Source: Roseovarius sp. MMSF_3350 (GTDB taxonomy: Bacteria; Pseudomonadota; Alphaproteobacteria; Rhodobacterales; Rhodobacteraceae). From it: a DNA stretch of 34,990 bases. Under the pieces are notes generated by a model. It saw nothing but the letters and a program-made list of their open reading frames with translations. It did not search any database and was not told where the DNA came from. The stretch is from positions 1-34,990 of the forward strand of contig NZ_JASHIZ010000028.1 of the NCBI RefSeq assembly GCF_030733425.1. The letters run 5' to 3'. This document shows, in pieces, positions 1 to 10,518 of the stretch. The stretch's first letter is position 1, and every line of letters begins with the position of its first letter. The position numbers were made by a program, and so were the translations under genes.

Positions 1-8
1 AATCGGGT

Positions 9-29
9 CGGATTCTTTTCAAGAATCCG
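9..29. repeat. Short perfect inverted repeat at the left edge
   Basis: Arms CGGATTCTT (9-17) and AAGAATCCG (21-29) are exact reverse complements around a 3-nt spacer. The size, AT-rich centre and GC tips resemble the five palindromes at 33440-33557. It may belong to the same intergenic repeat class, or be part of a terminator of a gene outside the window; the flanking gene is not visible. Confidence 0.6.
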
Positions 30-49
30 GGTGCGTCGAGCCGGGGGGC

Positions 50-88
50 GAAAAAAAAGAAACAGGGCGGGGAAAATCCCCGCCCTGC
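50..88 (-). terminator. Rho-independent terminator of acnA
   Basis: Arms CAGGGCGGGGA (63-73) and TCCCCGCCCTG (77-87) form an 11-bp GC-rich stem with a 3-nt loop. Read on the minus strand the stem is followed by a T-rich run (complement of 51-62: TTTCTTTTTTTT after two bases). It lies 18 nt beyond the aconitase stop codon, as expected for an intrinsic terminator. Confidence 0.9.
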
Positions 89-105
89 GTTTGGTTCTGC
101 GTTGC

Positions 106-2895
<2,790 letters not shown>

Positions 2896-2981
2896 CTGGA
2901 TATCCTTTCACGTATGAAGGCAGGATTGTCTGGCTTGCTTCTGACCGAAACCGGGGAGTCGTTCAAGAGGGGCAGGCAATT

Positions 2982-3010
2982 ATTGTATACTATTGCACAC
3001 AATTTGTGAA
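2982..3010 (-). promoter_or_regulatory. Candidate acnA promoter with overlapping imperfect palindrome
   Basis: On the minus strand, TTCACA (3010-3005) and TACAAT (2987-2982) are separated by 17 nt, close to a sigma-70 -35/-10 pair, about 90 nt upstream of the acnA start. The same stretch, 2982-3003, is an imperfect inverted repeat with half sites ATTGTATAC and ATTGTGTGC that agree at 8 of 11 positions. A repressor binding here would cover the promoter. The pattern is read by eye; no regulator is identified. Confidence 0.4.
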
Positions 3011-3113
3011 TGTTACAGTTTTCACGCGACTCTCTCGAAACCTTGATTGGCAGTTTCATGCCGGGATGAATACTCAGAAGCGACGTCACGAACAACGAAG
3101 TAGAGCGCCAGAC

Positions 3114-3827
3114 ATGGATTTCAGCAAAGTGTTCACGGGGGCTGCGGCCCTTGTGCTGTTTTTCGCGGCACCGGTGGCGGCACAGGATACGGGCCGCCCC
3201 GTGGTGGTGGAATTGTTCACCAGCCAGGGCTGCTCGTCCTGCCCCGAGGCGGACAAGTTCTTTCACAAGCTGGCGAAGCATGAAGACGTGATCGCGCTGT
3301 CGTTGCACGTGGATTACTGGGATTATATCGGCTGGAAGGACAGTTTCGCGAGCCCCGCGCATACCAAGCGGCAGAGGGCCTATGCCAAGACGGCGGAGCG
3401 GAACGTGATCTATACCCCGCAGATGGTGATCAACGGGGCCGACGACGTGGTTGGCAACCGGCCCATGGATGTGGTGGACGTGATCGACCGGCACCGGCGG
3501 CTGCCGCAAACGGTGGACATGGACCTGACGCGTCAGGGCGATAGCGTGGTGGTCGAGGCAGAGCCCCTTGCAGAACTTGACGGGCCGCTGACGGTGCAGC
3601 TGGTGCGGTTCCAACCGGAAAATACGGTGCATATCAAGCGCGGCGAGAACGCGGGCCGGACGATCACCTATGCCAACGTGGTGACCGAGATGCGGAGCCT
3701 GGGTGACTGGGACGGTTCCGCGCCGTTGCGCGTAAAGGCCGAGGCCACGGGCGATGCGCCGGTGGCGGTGTTGTTGCAGAACAAGGGCGGCGCCGGGTTG
3801 ATCGAAGCGGCGGCGGTTCTGGAATAG
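3114..3827 (+). CDS. DUF1223 family exported thioredoxin-like protein
   Basis: The sequence from residue 28 on (VVVELFTSQGCSSCPEA) is typical of the DUF1223 family, which has a thioredoxin-like fold; the CxxC pair is C40/C43. The first 24 residues are a signal peptide (short basic start, hydrophobic AALVLFFAAP, VAAQ cleavage site), so the protein should act in the periplasm. The frame is open from a GTG at 3006, but the ATG at 3114 starts exactly at the signal peptide, so I use it; 237 residues result. The biochemical role of the family is not established; a redox function is an inference from the CxxC. It is divergent from acnA and converges on the HAD gene at 3947. Confidence 0.88.
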   Translation: MDFSKVFTGAAALVLFFAAPVAAQDTGRPVVVELFTSQGCSSCPEADKFFHKLAKHEDVIALSLHVDYWDYIGWKDSFASPAHTKRQRAYAKTAERNVIYTPQMVINGADDVVGNRPMDVVDVIDRHRRLPQTVDMDLTRQGDSVVVEAEPLAELDGPLTVQLVRFQPENTVHIKRGENAGRTITYANVVTEMRSLGDWDGSAPLRVKAEATGDAPVAVLLQNKGGAGLIEAAAVLE

Positions 3828-3845
3828 GGTTGACGGTTGGGGCGT

Positions 3846-3868
3846 GGTGGGTTTTCACCCACCCTACG
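3846..3868. repeat. GGTGGG hairpin with CTACG flank (family 1, copy 1)
   Basis: Arms GGTGGGT (3846-3852) and ACCCACC (3857-3863), 4-nt loop, followed by CTACG. It lies in the gap between the convergent DUF1223 and HAD genes. The same arrangement recurs at 28955-28978 and, inverted, at 29021-29044, so this is a dispersed REP-like element and not only a local terminator. Confidence 0.7.
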
Positions 3869-3911
3869 CGGGATAGGTGCGCGCCGGTTCATGGTCATTC
3901 AGAGGCGCGAG

Positions 3912-3932
3912 GTCCCGGATCAAGTCCGGGAC
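3912..3932. repeat. GTCCCGG-TCAAG-CCGGGAC palindromic element (family 2, copy 1)
   Basis: Arms GTCCCGGA (3912-3919) and TCCGGGAC (3925-3932) are perfect complements around the pentamer TCAAG. A second copy with the identical TCAAG loop and one compensated base pair (A-T to G-C) is at 24464-24484. It lies 15 nt beyond the stop codon of the HAD gene. This looks like a small dispersed hairpin element. Confidence 0.7.
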
Positions 3933-3946
3933 AGGGGGGCACGGCT

Positions 3947-4648
3947 TCATCCGATCGCTTGGACCAGCGCGGGCAACTCTCCCAAATCCTTCACCTTTCG
4001 ATATCGCGTGGCGTCCTCGGGCGCGTCGTCGACTTCGTAGCCCCAGGTGAGGTCGTGGGGGACGTGCACGCCCCAGCCGCCGGCGGCGATCACCGGGTTC
4101 ACGTCGGAACGCAGGGAATTGCCGGCCATCAGCGCGCGAGACGCGCCGTCGCCGTGGCGGTCGAAGATGCGGGTGTAGACGTCCGGCGTCTTGTCTGACA
4201 CGATCTCGACCGCGTCGAAAAGATCCCCCAGCCCGGACTGGGCCAGCTTGCGCTCCTGATCGAGAAGGTCGCCCTTGGTCACCAGCAGCACGCGGTGGGT
4301 GCCCGCCACCGCCTCGACCGCATCGCGGGCGTGGGGCAGAAGCTCGATGGGATGTTCCAGCATCTCGCGCCCCGCCGCGATCAGTTCGGAAATGACCGAG
4401 GCGGGCACGCGGCCGTCTGTCACGTCGATGGCGGTTTCGATCATCGACAGGGTAAAGCCCTTGATGCCGAATCCGTAATGTCCGAGGTTGCGTTTCTCGG
4501 CGGCCAGCAGATGCTCGGCAAGGTGGGGCCCTTCGACGTAATCGCGCAGGAGATCGGCGAATCTGTCCTGGGTCAGCTTGAAGAACCGTTCGTTGTGCCA
4601 GAGCGTGTCGTCGGCATCGAATGCGATTGTCGTGATATTTTGTGCCAT
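3947..4648 (-). CDS. HAD family hydrolase
   Basis: Haloacid-dehalogenase superfamily phosphatase of 233 residues. Motif I is FDADDTLW at residues 10-17, with D11 as nucleophile and D13 as acid/base. Motif II threonine is in LLVTKGD, and the C-terminal motif is GNSLRSDVNPVIAAGG followed by GVHVP. The long helical insert after motif I is a C1-type cap, as in phosphoglycolate- and GMP/IMP-phosphatase-like enzymes. The substrate cannot be told from sequence. The gene is divergent from clpS, 110 nt away, and seems to be transcribed alone. Confidence 0.88.
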   Translation of the reverse strand: MAQNITTIAFDADDTLWHNERFFKLTQDRFADLLRDYVEGPHLAEHLLAAEKRNLGHYGFGIKGFTLSMIETAIDVTDGRVPASVISELIAAGREMLEHPIELLPHARDAVEAVAGTHRVLLVTKGDLLDQERKLAQSGLGDLFDAVEIVSDKTPDVYTRIFDRHGDGASRALMAGNSLRSDVNPVIAAGGWGVHVPHDLTWGYEVDDAPEDATRYRKVKDLGELPALVQAIG

Positions 4649-4758
4649 TGCGACCTTTGCCCCGGTTGCGCCCCCTTTTCAGACGCACTCTGGAAGTTAT
4701 ATAAAACGCTCACGAAATGCCATACGCGCAACGGGGATCGATGCAGCACCAGGTGATC

Positions 4759-5079
4759 ATGTCGGGCAAGGACGATGACGGCGACGGCGATGCCGCCGTG
4801 GTCGTCGATACCAAGCCCAAGACGAAGCGGCCGCCACTTTACAAGGTGTTGCTGCTGAACGACGATTACACGCCGATGGAATTCGTCGTGGCGGTGCTGG
4901 AGCGATTCTTCGGCATGAATCACGCACAGGCGTTCGAGATCATGCTGACCGTGCACAAGAAGGGTGTCGCGGTCGTGGGCGTATTCAGCCACGAGATCGC
5001 GGAGACCAAGGTGGGGCAGGTGATGGATTTCGCCCGGCGCCACCAGCATCCGCTGCAATGCACCATGGAAAAGGAATAG
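4759..5079 (+). CDS. clpS: ATP-dependent Clp protease adaptor ClpS
   Basis: ClpS binds the N-domain of ClpA and delivers N-degron substrates to ClpAP. The 106-residue product has a disordered acidic N-terminus, then the core [20 protein letters not shown], the ClpS hallmark [11 protein letters not shown], and the C-terminal [12 protein letters not shown], all typical of alphaproteobacterial ClpS. In-frame starts also occur at 4717 and 4741. I prefer 4759 because AGGTG stands at a good distance before it and the acidic lead sequence resembles relatives. The next gene starts 1 nt after its stop, so the two are cotranscribed. clpA is not in the window. Confidence 0.93.
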   Translation: MSGKDDDGDGDAAVVVDTKPKTKRPPLYKVLLLNDDYTPMEFVVAVLERFFGMNHAQAFEIMLTVHKKGVAVVGVFSHEIAETKVGQVMDFARRHQHPLQCTMEKE

Positions 5080-5080
5080 G

Positions 5081-6082
5081 GTGAGCACGGCATCGCGCCT
5101 GTCGCTGGCCGTGGAGGATGGCATGATCGCGTGGCCCGAGGGCGCGCGGGTGGCCGTGTTCGCGCCGCGCACCGGCGCGGATCTGTCGGCGCTGCCCAAG
5201 GACCGTACCCAGATCATCACGCGCCTCCGGCCGGATTGGGAGGCGTTTCAGGCTGACGGTTGGGACTGTGTGCTGGAGGCCGAGGGGCGGTATGGCGCGG
5301 CGGTGGTCTTTGCCACGCGCGCCAAGGCATTGTGCCAGGGGCTGATTGCCGAGGCCGCAAGTGTCAGCGACGGGATCGTGGTGGTGGACGGGGCCAAGAC
5401 GGACGGGATCGAATCGATCCTGAAAGCCTGTCGCAAGCGCGCCGAGGTGTCGGCGCCGCTGTCGAAGGCGCATGGCAAGCTGTTCAGCATCGAGGCAGGG
5501 GCCGATTTTTCCGACTGGGCGCTAGCGGAACGCGGGACGGTCGAAGAGGGTGGCAGGACATTCGTCACCGCGCCGGGGGTTTTCTCGGCCGACGGGGTGG
5601 ACCCGGCGTCGCGGCAGCTGGCCGACGCCCTGCCCGAGAAGCTGGGTGCGCAAGTGGTCGACCTTGGGGCCGGCTGGGGGTACCTGGCGCATCACGTTCT
5701 GAGCCGTGAGAGCGTGCAGGCGCTGCATCTGGTCGAGGCCGATCACGTCGCGCTGGACTGTGCGCGCCAGAACGTGGGTGACGCGCGGGCCGTGTTTCAC
5801 TGGGCCGATGCGCTGAACTGGTCCGCGCCGGGGCCGATGGATGCCGTGGTGATGAACCCGCCCTTTCATATCGGGCGGGCCAGCGACCCCGAGCTGGGAC
5901 GTGCCTTTATACGGGCGGCGGCGCGGATGCTGAGCCCGCGCGGGCAGCTTTACATGGTGGCCAACCGGCATCTGCCCTACGAGGGTGATCTGGCCGCCAA
6001 TTTCGGCGACGTGCGCGAGATTGGCGGCGATACCCGGTTCAAGATCGTTCAGGCGGCACGACCGTCTCGCACCCGCGGCTGA
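5081..6082 (+). CDS. RsmC-like 16S rRNA guanine-N2 methyltransferase
   Basis: Class I SAM-dependent methyltransferase of 333 residues. The N-terminal half is the degenerate pseudo-methyltransferase domain seen in RsmC/RlmG proteins. The C-terminal half has SAM motif I DLGAGWGYL near residue 194 and the catalytic VMNPPFH motif near 258, which is typical of N2-guanine methylation of rRNA (m2G1207 for RsmC). It starts with GTG 1 nt after the clpS stop, and no other start fits the domain. Whether the target is 16S G1207 or a 23S site cannot be decided from sequence. Confidence 0.82.
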   Translation: MSTASRLSLAVEDGMIAWPEGARVAVFAPRTGADLSALPKDRTQIITRLRPDWEAFQADGWDCVLEAEGRYGAAVVFATRAKALCQGLIAEAASVSDGIVVVDGAKTDGIESILKACRKRAEVSAPLSKAHGKLFSIEAGADFSDWALAERGTVEEGGRTFVTAPGVFSADGVDPASRQLADALPEKLGAQVVDLGAGWGYLAHHVLSRESVQALHLVEADHVALDCARQNVGDARAVFHWADALNWSAPGPMDAVVMNPPFHIGRASDPELGRAFIRAAARMLSPRGQLYMVANRHLPYEGDLAANFGDVREIGGDTRFKIVQAARPSRTRG

Positions 6083-6127
6083 GTTGCGCTAACAAGGTCC
6101 GACGGGCCATCAGGGAGAGATCGAGCC

Positions 6128-6928
6128 ATGTCCTTTTCGATACAGGGAAAGACCGCCATCGTGACAGGCGCGGCCAGTGGCGTGGGTCTCGCCATCGGGC
6201 GGCATTTCGTCGACAAGGGCGCGAACGTGATGTTCGCCGACACGAACGAGAAGCTGCTGAAGCACGAGCTGGGCGAGAACGAGGACGGCGCGAACAAACG
6301 CTGGTACGCGGGGGACCTGCGCGAAAAGCTGACGCTGGCCAACCTGTTGTCGGCGACGATCGACGCCTACGAGGACGTGGATGTGCTGGTGAACGCCTCG
6401 CGGCAGATGCTGCCGTCGGATCCGCTCAACCCCGATGACGACGCGGTGGAGCAGCTTTGGAACCAGAACCTGATGACCGCGCTGCGGCTGAGCCAGCTGG
6501 TGGCGAAGCGGATGATCAAGCAGGCCGAGGGCCGCGACGAGGGACCGGTGGGTTCGATCGTGAACCTGTCGTCGATTGCCGGGCGGCGGACGCATCCCGA
6601 CCTTTTGGGCTATTCCATCGCCTCGGCGGCGGTGGACCAGATGACGCGCAGCCTGGCGGTGGCGCTGGCGCCGCACCGGATCCGGGTGAACGCGGTGGCC
6701 TTCGGCTCGGTGATGAGCGCGTCGTTGCAGGACACGTTGCGCGACAACAAGACCTATCGCGAGGATATCGAGGCCCATACACCGCTGGGGCGTATCGCGG
6801 CGCCGAACGAGATGGCCGAGGCGGTACAGTACCTCGCCTGCGACGGATCGAGCTTCATGACGGGGCAGATCATGACGGTGGATGGCGGGCGGTCGCTGCT
6901 TGACCCGGTGTCGGCGCCCGCACACTGA
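6128..6928 (+). CDS. SDR family protein lacking the catalytic lysine
   Basis: Short-chain dehydrogenase/reductase fold of 266 residues. The nucleotide-binding motif TGAASGVG (13-20) is intact, and so are the C-terminal FMTGQIMTVDGG and the helix asparagine N114 and serine S149. The active-site YxxxK reads Y162-S-I-A-S166, so the lysine is replaced by serine, and the usual NNAG motif reads VNASRQ. The codons (TAT TCC ATC GCC TCG) leave no ambiguity and the frame is intact. It may bind a nucleotide without classical dehydrogenase activity, or use a different mechanism. It starts 45 nt after the rsmC-like gene and is followed 48 nt later by hemF, so a haem-related role is possible but unproven. 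Confidence 0.85.
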   Translation: MSFSIQGKTAIVTGAASGVGLAIGRHFVDKGANVMFADTNEKLLKHELGENEDGANKRWYAGDLREKLTLANLLSATIDAYEDVDVLVNASRQMLPSDPLNPDDDAVEQLWNQNLMTALRLSQLVAKRMIKQAEGRDEGPVGSIVNLSSIAGRRTHPDLLGYSIASAAVDQMTRSLAVALAPHRIRVNAVAFGSVMSASLQDTLRDNKTYREDIEAHTPLGRIAAPNEMAEAVQYLACDGSSFMTGQIMTVDGGRSLLDPVSAPAH

Positions 6929-6976
6929 TGGGCCCGCTCGGACGCCCGCCGGGGCGGTCTTGCTGAAGGAAGTACC

Positions 6977-7864
6977 ATGACAGACATGACAGAGCAGAAA
7001 AGCCGCGCAGCGACATGGTTTCACCAGTTGCGCGATGAGATCGTCGCGGCCTTCGAGGGGCTGGAGGACAGCCACGCGAGCGGCCCGCTGTCGGAGGCGG
7101 ACGCGGGGCGGTTCGAGGTGAAACCCACCCGGCGCACCAGCGAGGACGGCTCGGACGCGGGCGGCGGGCTGATGAGCGTGATGCGCGGCGGGCGCGTGTT
7201 CGAGAAGGTGGGCGTCAACGTCTCGGAAGTGTTCGGCCAGCTGGGAGAGCAGGCACAGAAGGCCATGGCGGCGCGGGGCGTGCCGGGGATGGAAAACGAT
7301 CCCAGTTTTTGGGCCAGTGGCATTAGCCTCGTGGCCCATATGCAGAACCCGCATGTGCCGGCGGTGCACATGAACACGCGGATGTTCTGGACACCGCACG
7401 CCTGGTGGTTCGGGGGCGGATCGGACCTGAACCCGTGCATCGAGTATGACGAGGATACCGCGCATTTCCACGGCCAGCAGAAGGCGCATCTGGATCCGCA
7501 CGGAACGGATATCTATCCGGCGCTGAAGACCTGGGCGGACGAATATTTCTATATCCCGCACCGCCACCGGGCGCGGGGCGTGGGCGGCATTTTCATGGAT
7601 GATCGCAATACCGGCGACTGGGAGGCGGATTTCGCCCTGACCCAGGATATCGGGCGAGCCTTCCTGAAAGCGTATCTGCCGCTGGTGCAAAAGCGCCGCG
7701 CGCAGGACTGGAGCGACGCCGACAAGGAGGTGCAGCTGGTGCATCGCGGGCTTTATGCCGAGTACAACCTCGTCTACGACCGGGGCACCAAATTCGGGCT
7801 GGCCACGGGCCATGATGCCGATGCCGTCCTGATGAGCCTGCCGCCAGTGGCGAAGTGGACCTGA
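6977..7864 (+). CDS. hemF: Oxygen-dependent coproporphyrinogen III oxidase HemF
   Basis: Converts coproporphyrinogen III to protoporphyrinogen IX by two O2-dependent oxidative decarboxylations in haem (and bacteriochlorophyll) synthesis. The 295-residue product is full length. Family signatures are HMNTRMFWTPHAWWFGGG, SDLNPCIEYDEDTAHFHG, HRHRARGVGGIFMDD and the C-terminal VHRGLYAEYNLVYDRGTKFGL. A good ribosome site, AAGGAAG, lies before the ATG. It follows the degenerate SDR in the same direction and converges on the moeA fusion gene. Its use implies aerobic growth; an oxygen-independent HemN may exist elsewhere. Confidence 0.96.
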   Translation: MTDMTEQKSRAATWFHQLRDEIVAAFEGLEDSHASGPLSEADAGRFEVKPTRRTSEDGSDAGGGLMSVMRGGRVFEKVGVNVSEVFGQLGEQAQKAMAARGVPGMENDPSFWASGISLVAHMQNPHVPAVHMNTRMFWTPHAWWFGGGSDLNPCIEYDEDTAHFHGQQKAHLDPHGTDIYPALKTWADEYFYIPHRHRARGVGGIFMDDRNTGDWEADFALTQDIGRAFLKAYLPLVQKRRAQDWSDADKEVQLVHRGLYAEYNLVYDRGTKFGLATGHDADAVLMSLPPVAKWT

Positions 7865-7921
7865 GCGCCGGAAGAGAAGAATGCCTTCGGCAAGACTACT
7901 TCGGGCAGGAAAAAGCGCGGG

Positions 7922-10030
7922 TCAGAGGAAGCTGGCAAACGGGATGTAGGTGACCGGGTCGCCGGGATTGACCGTGGCGGCGCCGTCTGGCAGTTCGACG
8001 AGCCCCTCGGCCCAGCTGAGTCCGCTGATGCGCCCGGAGCCTTCGGATTTGAACACCTCCGCCTGCCCATCGGTGACACGGGCGCGCAGATACTCGCGGC
8101 GGCCGGGTTTCTTGGACTTCGAGAAGCCGGCGGGCAGGACAAAGGTTTGCGCGCGTTTCCAGCCCTCGCCCGAGAGCAGGCCCATGGCGGGGCGGGCGAA
8201 GATCAGCGTGCAGACCAGCGCGGCGACCGGGTTGCCCGGAAGGCCGAAGACCGGGGTCCCGTTCCAGAGGCCAAGCGCCAGTGGGCGACCCGGCTTGACC
8301 GCGATGCGCCATTGGGACATCGCGCCGGCCTCGTTCAGCAGAGCCGAGACATGGTCTTCGTCGCCCGCCGAAGCGCCGCCGGAGGTGAGGATCACATCGG
8401 CCTGCTTTGCGCCGCGGTCGAGTGTGGCGCGTAGCGTCTCGCGGTCGTCGGGCACGCGGCCCAGATCGACGGGGGTGAACCCGAAGCGTTCGATGAGGCC
8501 CAGGAGCATGGGGCGGTTGGCGTCGAAGATCTGGCCCGGTGCGGCGGTGGCGCCCGGCTCGACCAGTTCGTCGCCGGTGGAGAGGACGGCAACGCGCAGG
8601 CGGGCATATACCGGGAGGTCGGTATTGTTGGTGGCCGACAGGAGGGCGAGGTCGGCGGGAGTGAGCCTGCGACCCTTGCGAAGGATCGTATCGCCCGCCT
8701 GTACGTCCTCGCCCGCCTTGCGGGTGTTGGCGCCGCGCTTGATGCCGGGGCGGAAGGCGATGGCGGTGTCGCTGGCGGTGACGTCCTCTTGCAGGATCAC
8801 GGTGTCGACGCCCTGCGGCAGGGCGGCGCCGGTGAGAATGCGGATGGCATGGCCGGGGGGCACGATGCCCTCGAAGGCCATGCCTGCGGCGGCGCGACCG
8901 GGGATGAGGGGCAGGGTCTGGTTGCCCTCGGTCAGGCTGGCATGGGCAAAGCCGTAGCCGTCGACCGCGGTGTTGGGCAGGGGCGGGTTGGCCCGTCTGG
9001 CGGTGACGTTGGCGGCGAGGATAAGGTTCAGGGCCTGGTCCAGCGACACGGTTTCGGTCGCGACGACCGGGTGGAGCCGGTCGCGCAGCAGGGCCAGCGC
9101 GTCGTCGACCGGGGTCCAGTCGACGCCGGCGGGCAGCGCAAAGCAGTCGTCACGCAGGGGCGGGGGGCGAAGTGTATCGTCGGCGGCGGCCATCAGCGTT
9201 TCCTCGTGTCCGAGCCCCATGATCCAGCCTTCGACCGGGGCGGTGACGTCCAGCATGGCGGCCAGGGCGTCGGGGTGCAAGCGGGCGACGGCGCGGGCCA
9301 GCAGGCGGACCTGGTGAGCGTCGCGGATGCCGCCCCGCGCCTCGGCCCGCTTGACGATCGGGTTGATGAGGCCGGGCCAGATTTCGACGAGGGCAACGAG
9401 CTTGTCGAGGGGCTCGAAGGGCCAGGCGGCGATGAGGTCGGGGAAGCGCTGGCGCAGGCGGTGCAGGATGGGCAGGCCGGTGAGGACCTGGCCGCCCACC
9501 GCGCCCGCGCCAGAGAGTTGCCAGCAGGTGAAGCTGCCTTTGGCCTCCCGTTCGACCGCGCGGCGGTCGGGGAAGGGATTGTGATAGCTTTGCTTGGTGC
9601 GCGGCAGGCCGGGGACATCGTGACCGGGGCGGCCATTGCCCCAGAACGGGCCGGTGCCGTTGCCGAGAGCGCGGTTCACTCGCCCCGCCACGTCGAAGCG
9701 GTTGTTGGCTTTGGGAGTGTCGGTGACGTGATCGGCCAGCCATGCCCAGACGGCGAAGGGATCGTCGGCGCCGGTGAAGGCGCGGGAGAAACCGGCGGGA
9801 TAGGCGAAAGGGAAATCGAGGCCGATGAAAAGGCGGCGATTGGCGGCTGTCTCGGTTTCGATGAGAGCGGCGAGGATCGCCTCGGCGTCCACACGATTGC
9901 GAATGTAACGCGGCTCGGTATCGATCCCGTCACGGGTGATCCCGAGCCATATGGCGTCTTTCCGGGGGCGTGTGCCGGTGTCGTTGCCGCCGGACCAGTC
10001 GACGATCGCGACCGTGTCGTACGGCGTCAC
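7922..10030 (-). CDS. moeA: MoeA molybdopterin molybdenumtransferase with an extra N-terminal domain
   Basis: The 702-residue product is far longer than MoeA (about 400). Residues from about 310 to the end are a complete MoeA: PNTAVDGYGFA, RILTGAALPQGVDTVI, STGDELV, ILTSGGASAGDEDHV and FGLPGNPVAALV. This part inserts molybdate into adenylylated molybdopterin. Residues 1-290 are a separate domain starting VAIVDWSGG, with FIGLDFPFAYP near 85-95 and FDVAGRVNRALGN, and no MoeA similarity that I recognise. The pattern (beta-strand with Asp, a second Asp strand GLDFP, then an R/LG segment) resembles DUF429-type RNase H-fold proteins; this is only a by-eye inference. No internal stop or frameshift is seen at the junction. 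It overlaps mobB by 4 nt and is the last gene of fdhD-mobA-mobB-moeA. Confidence 0.9.
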   Translation of the reverse strand: MTPYDTVAIVDWSGGNDTGTRPRKDAIWLGITRDGIDTEPRYIRNRVDAEAILAALIETETAANRRLFIGLDFPFAYPAGFSRAFTGADDPFAVWAWLADHVTDTPKANNRFDVAGRVNRALGNGTGPFWGNGRPGHDVPGLPRTKQSYHNPFPDRRAVEREAKGSFTCWQLSGAGAVGGQVLTGLPILHRLRQRFPDLIAAWPFEPLDKLVALVEIWPGLINPIVKRAEARGGIRDAHQVRLLARAVARLHPDALAAMLDVTAPVEGWIMGLGHEETLMAAADDTLRPPPLRDDCFALPAGVDWTPVDDALALLRDRLHPVVATETVSLDQALNLILAANVTARRANPPLPNTAVDGYGFAHASLTEGNQTLPLIPGRAAAGMAFEGIVPPGHAIRILTGAALPQGVDTVILQEDVTASDTAIAFRPGIKRGANTRKAGEDVQAGDTILRKGRRLTPADLALLSATNNTDLPVYARLRVAVLSTGDELVEPGATAAPGQIFDANRPMLLGLIERFGFTPVDLGRVPDDRETLRATLDRGAKQADVILTSGGASAGDEDHVSALLNEAGAMSQWRIAVKPGRPLALGLWNGTPVFGLPGNPVAALVCTLIFARPAMGLLSGEGWKRAQTFVLPAGFSKSKKPGRREYLRARVTDGQAEVFKSEGSGRISGLSWAEGLVELPDGAATVNPGDPVTYIPFASFL

Positions 10031-10518
10031 AAGCCGACCTGCCCCAGGATGAAATCGGCGATGGCTTTGGTGTCGTCGAGGTCGAAGACCGGGCGGTCGA
10101 GGTCGAGAGGTGTGTCGCTGGCCACGGCGCGGATCGTCTGGTCATCGGTCGCGATCAGCGGGTTGCCGGTGACGGCTCGGTGCGCCTCGACCTTGGGATG
10201 CGCGTCGCGCTTGTAGCCTTCTATGAGGACGAGATCGACGGGTGCGAGTTTGGACAGGAGTGTGTCGAGGGACGGTTCGTCCTCGTCGCGCAGTTCGTGC
10301 ATCAGGGCAAAGCGGTTGCGCGAGGCCAGCAGCACCTCGGTCGCGCCGGCGACGCGGTGGCGGTGACTGTCCTTACCGGGGTGGTCGACGTCGAAGCGGT
10401 GATGGGCGTGCTTGACGGTGGAGACGGAGAAGCCGCGACCGGAGATTTCGGTCACGAGCCGTTCCATCAGGCCGGTCTTGCCGGCGTTCTTCCACCCTAC
10501 GACACCGTACAGTTTCAT
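10027..10518 (-). CDS. mobB: Molybdopterin-guanine dinucleotide biosynthesis protein B
   Basis: GTP-binding accessory protein that works with MobA in attaching GMP to molybdopterin (MGD cofactor). The 163-residue product begins with the P-loop GVVGWKNAGKTGLM (6-19), then SVTVKHAHH-type STVKHAHHRFDVDHPGKDS, which is diagnostic of MobB, and LVLIEGYKR later on. The start codon overlaps the mobA stop (4 nt), and its own stop overlaps the moeA start (4 nt), so translation is probably coupled along the operon. Confidence 0.95.
   Translation of the reverse strand: MKLYGVVGWKNAGKTGLMERLVTEISGRGFSVSTVKHAHHRFDVDHPGKDSHRHRVAGATEVLLASRNRFALMHELRDEDEPSLDTLLSKLAPVDLVLIEGYKRDAHPKVEAHRAVTGNPLIATDDQTIRAVASDTPLDLDRPVFDLDDTKAIADFILGQVGL

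Noticed and set aside
6110..7813. Long minus-strand open frame opposite the SDR and hemF genes
   Set aside because: Its composition is biased towards R, H, A and V and it has no recognisable motif; both sense genes are well supported.
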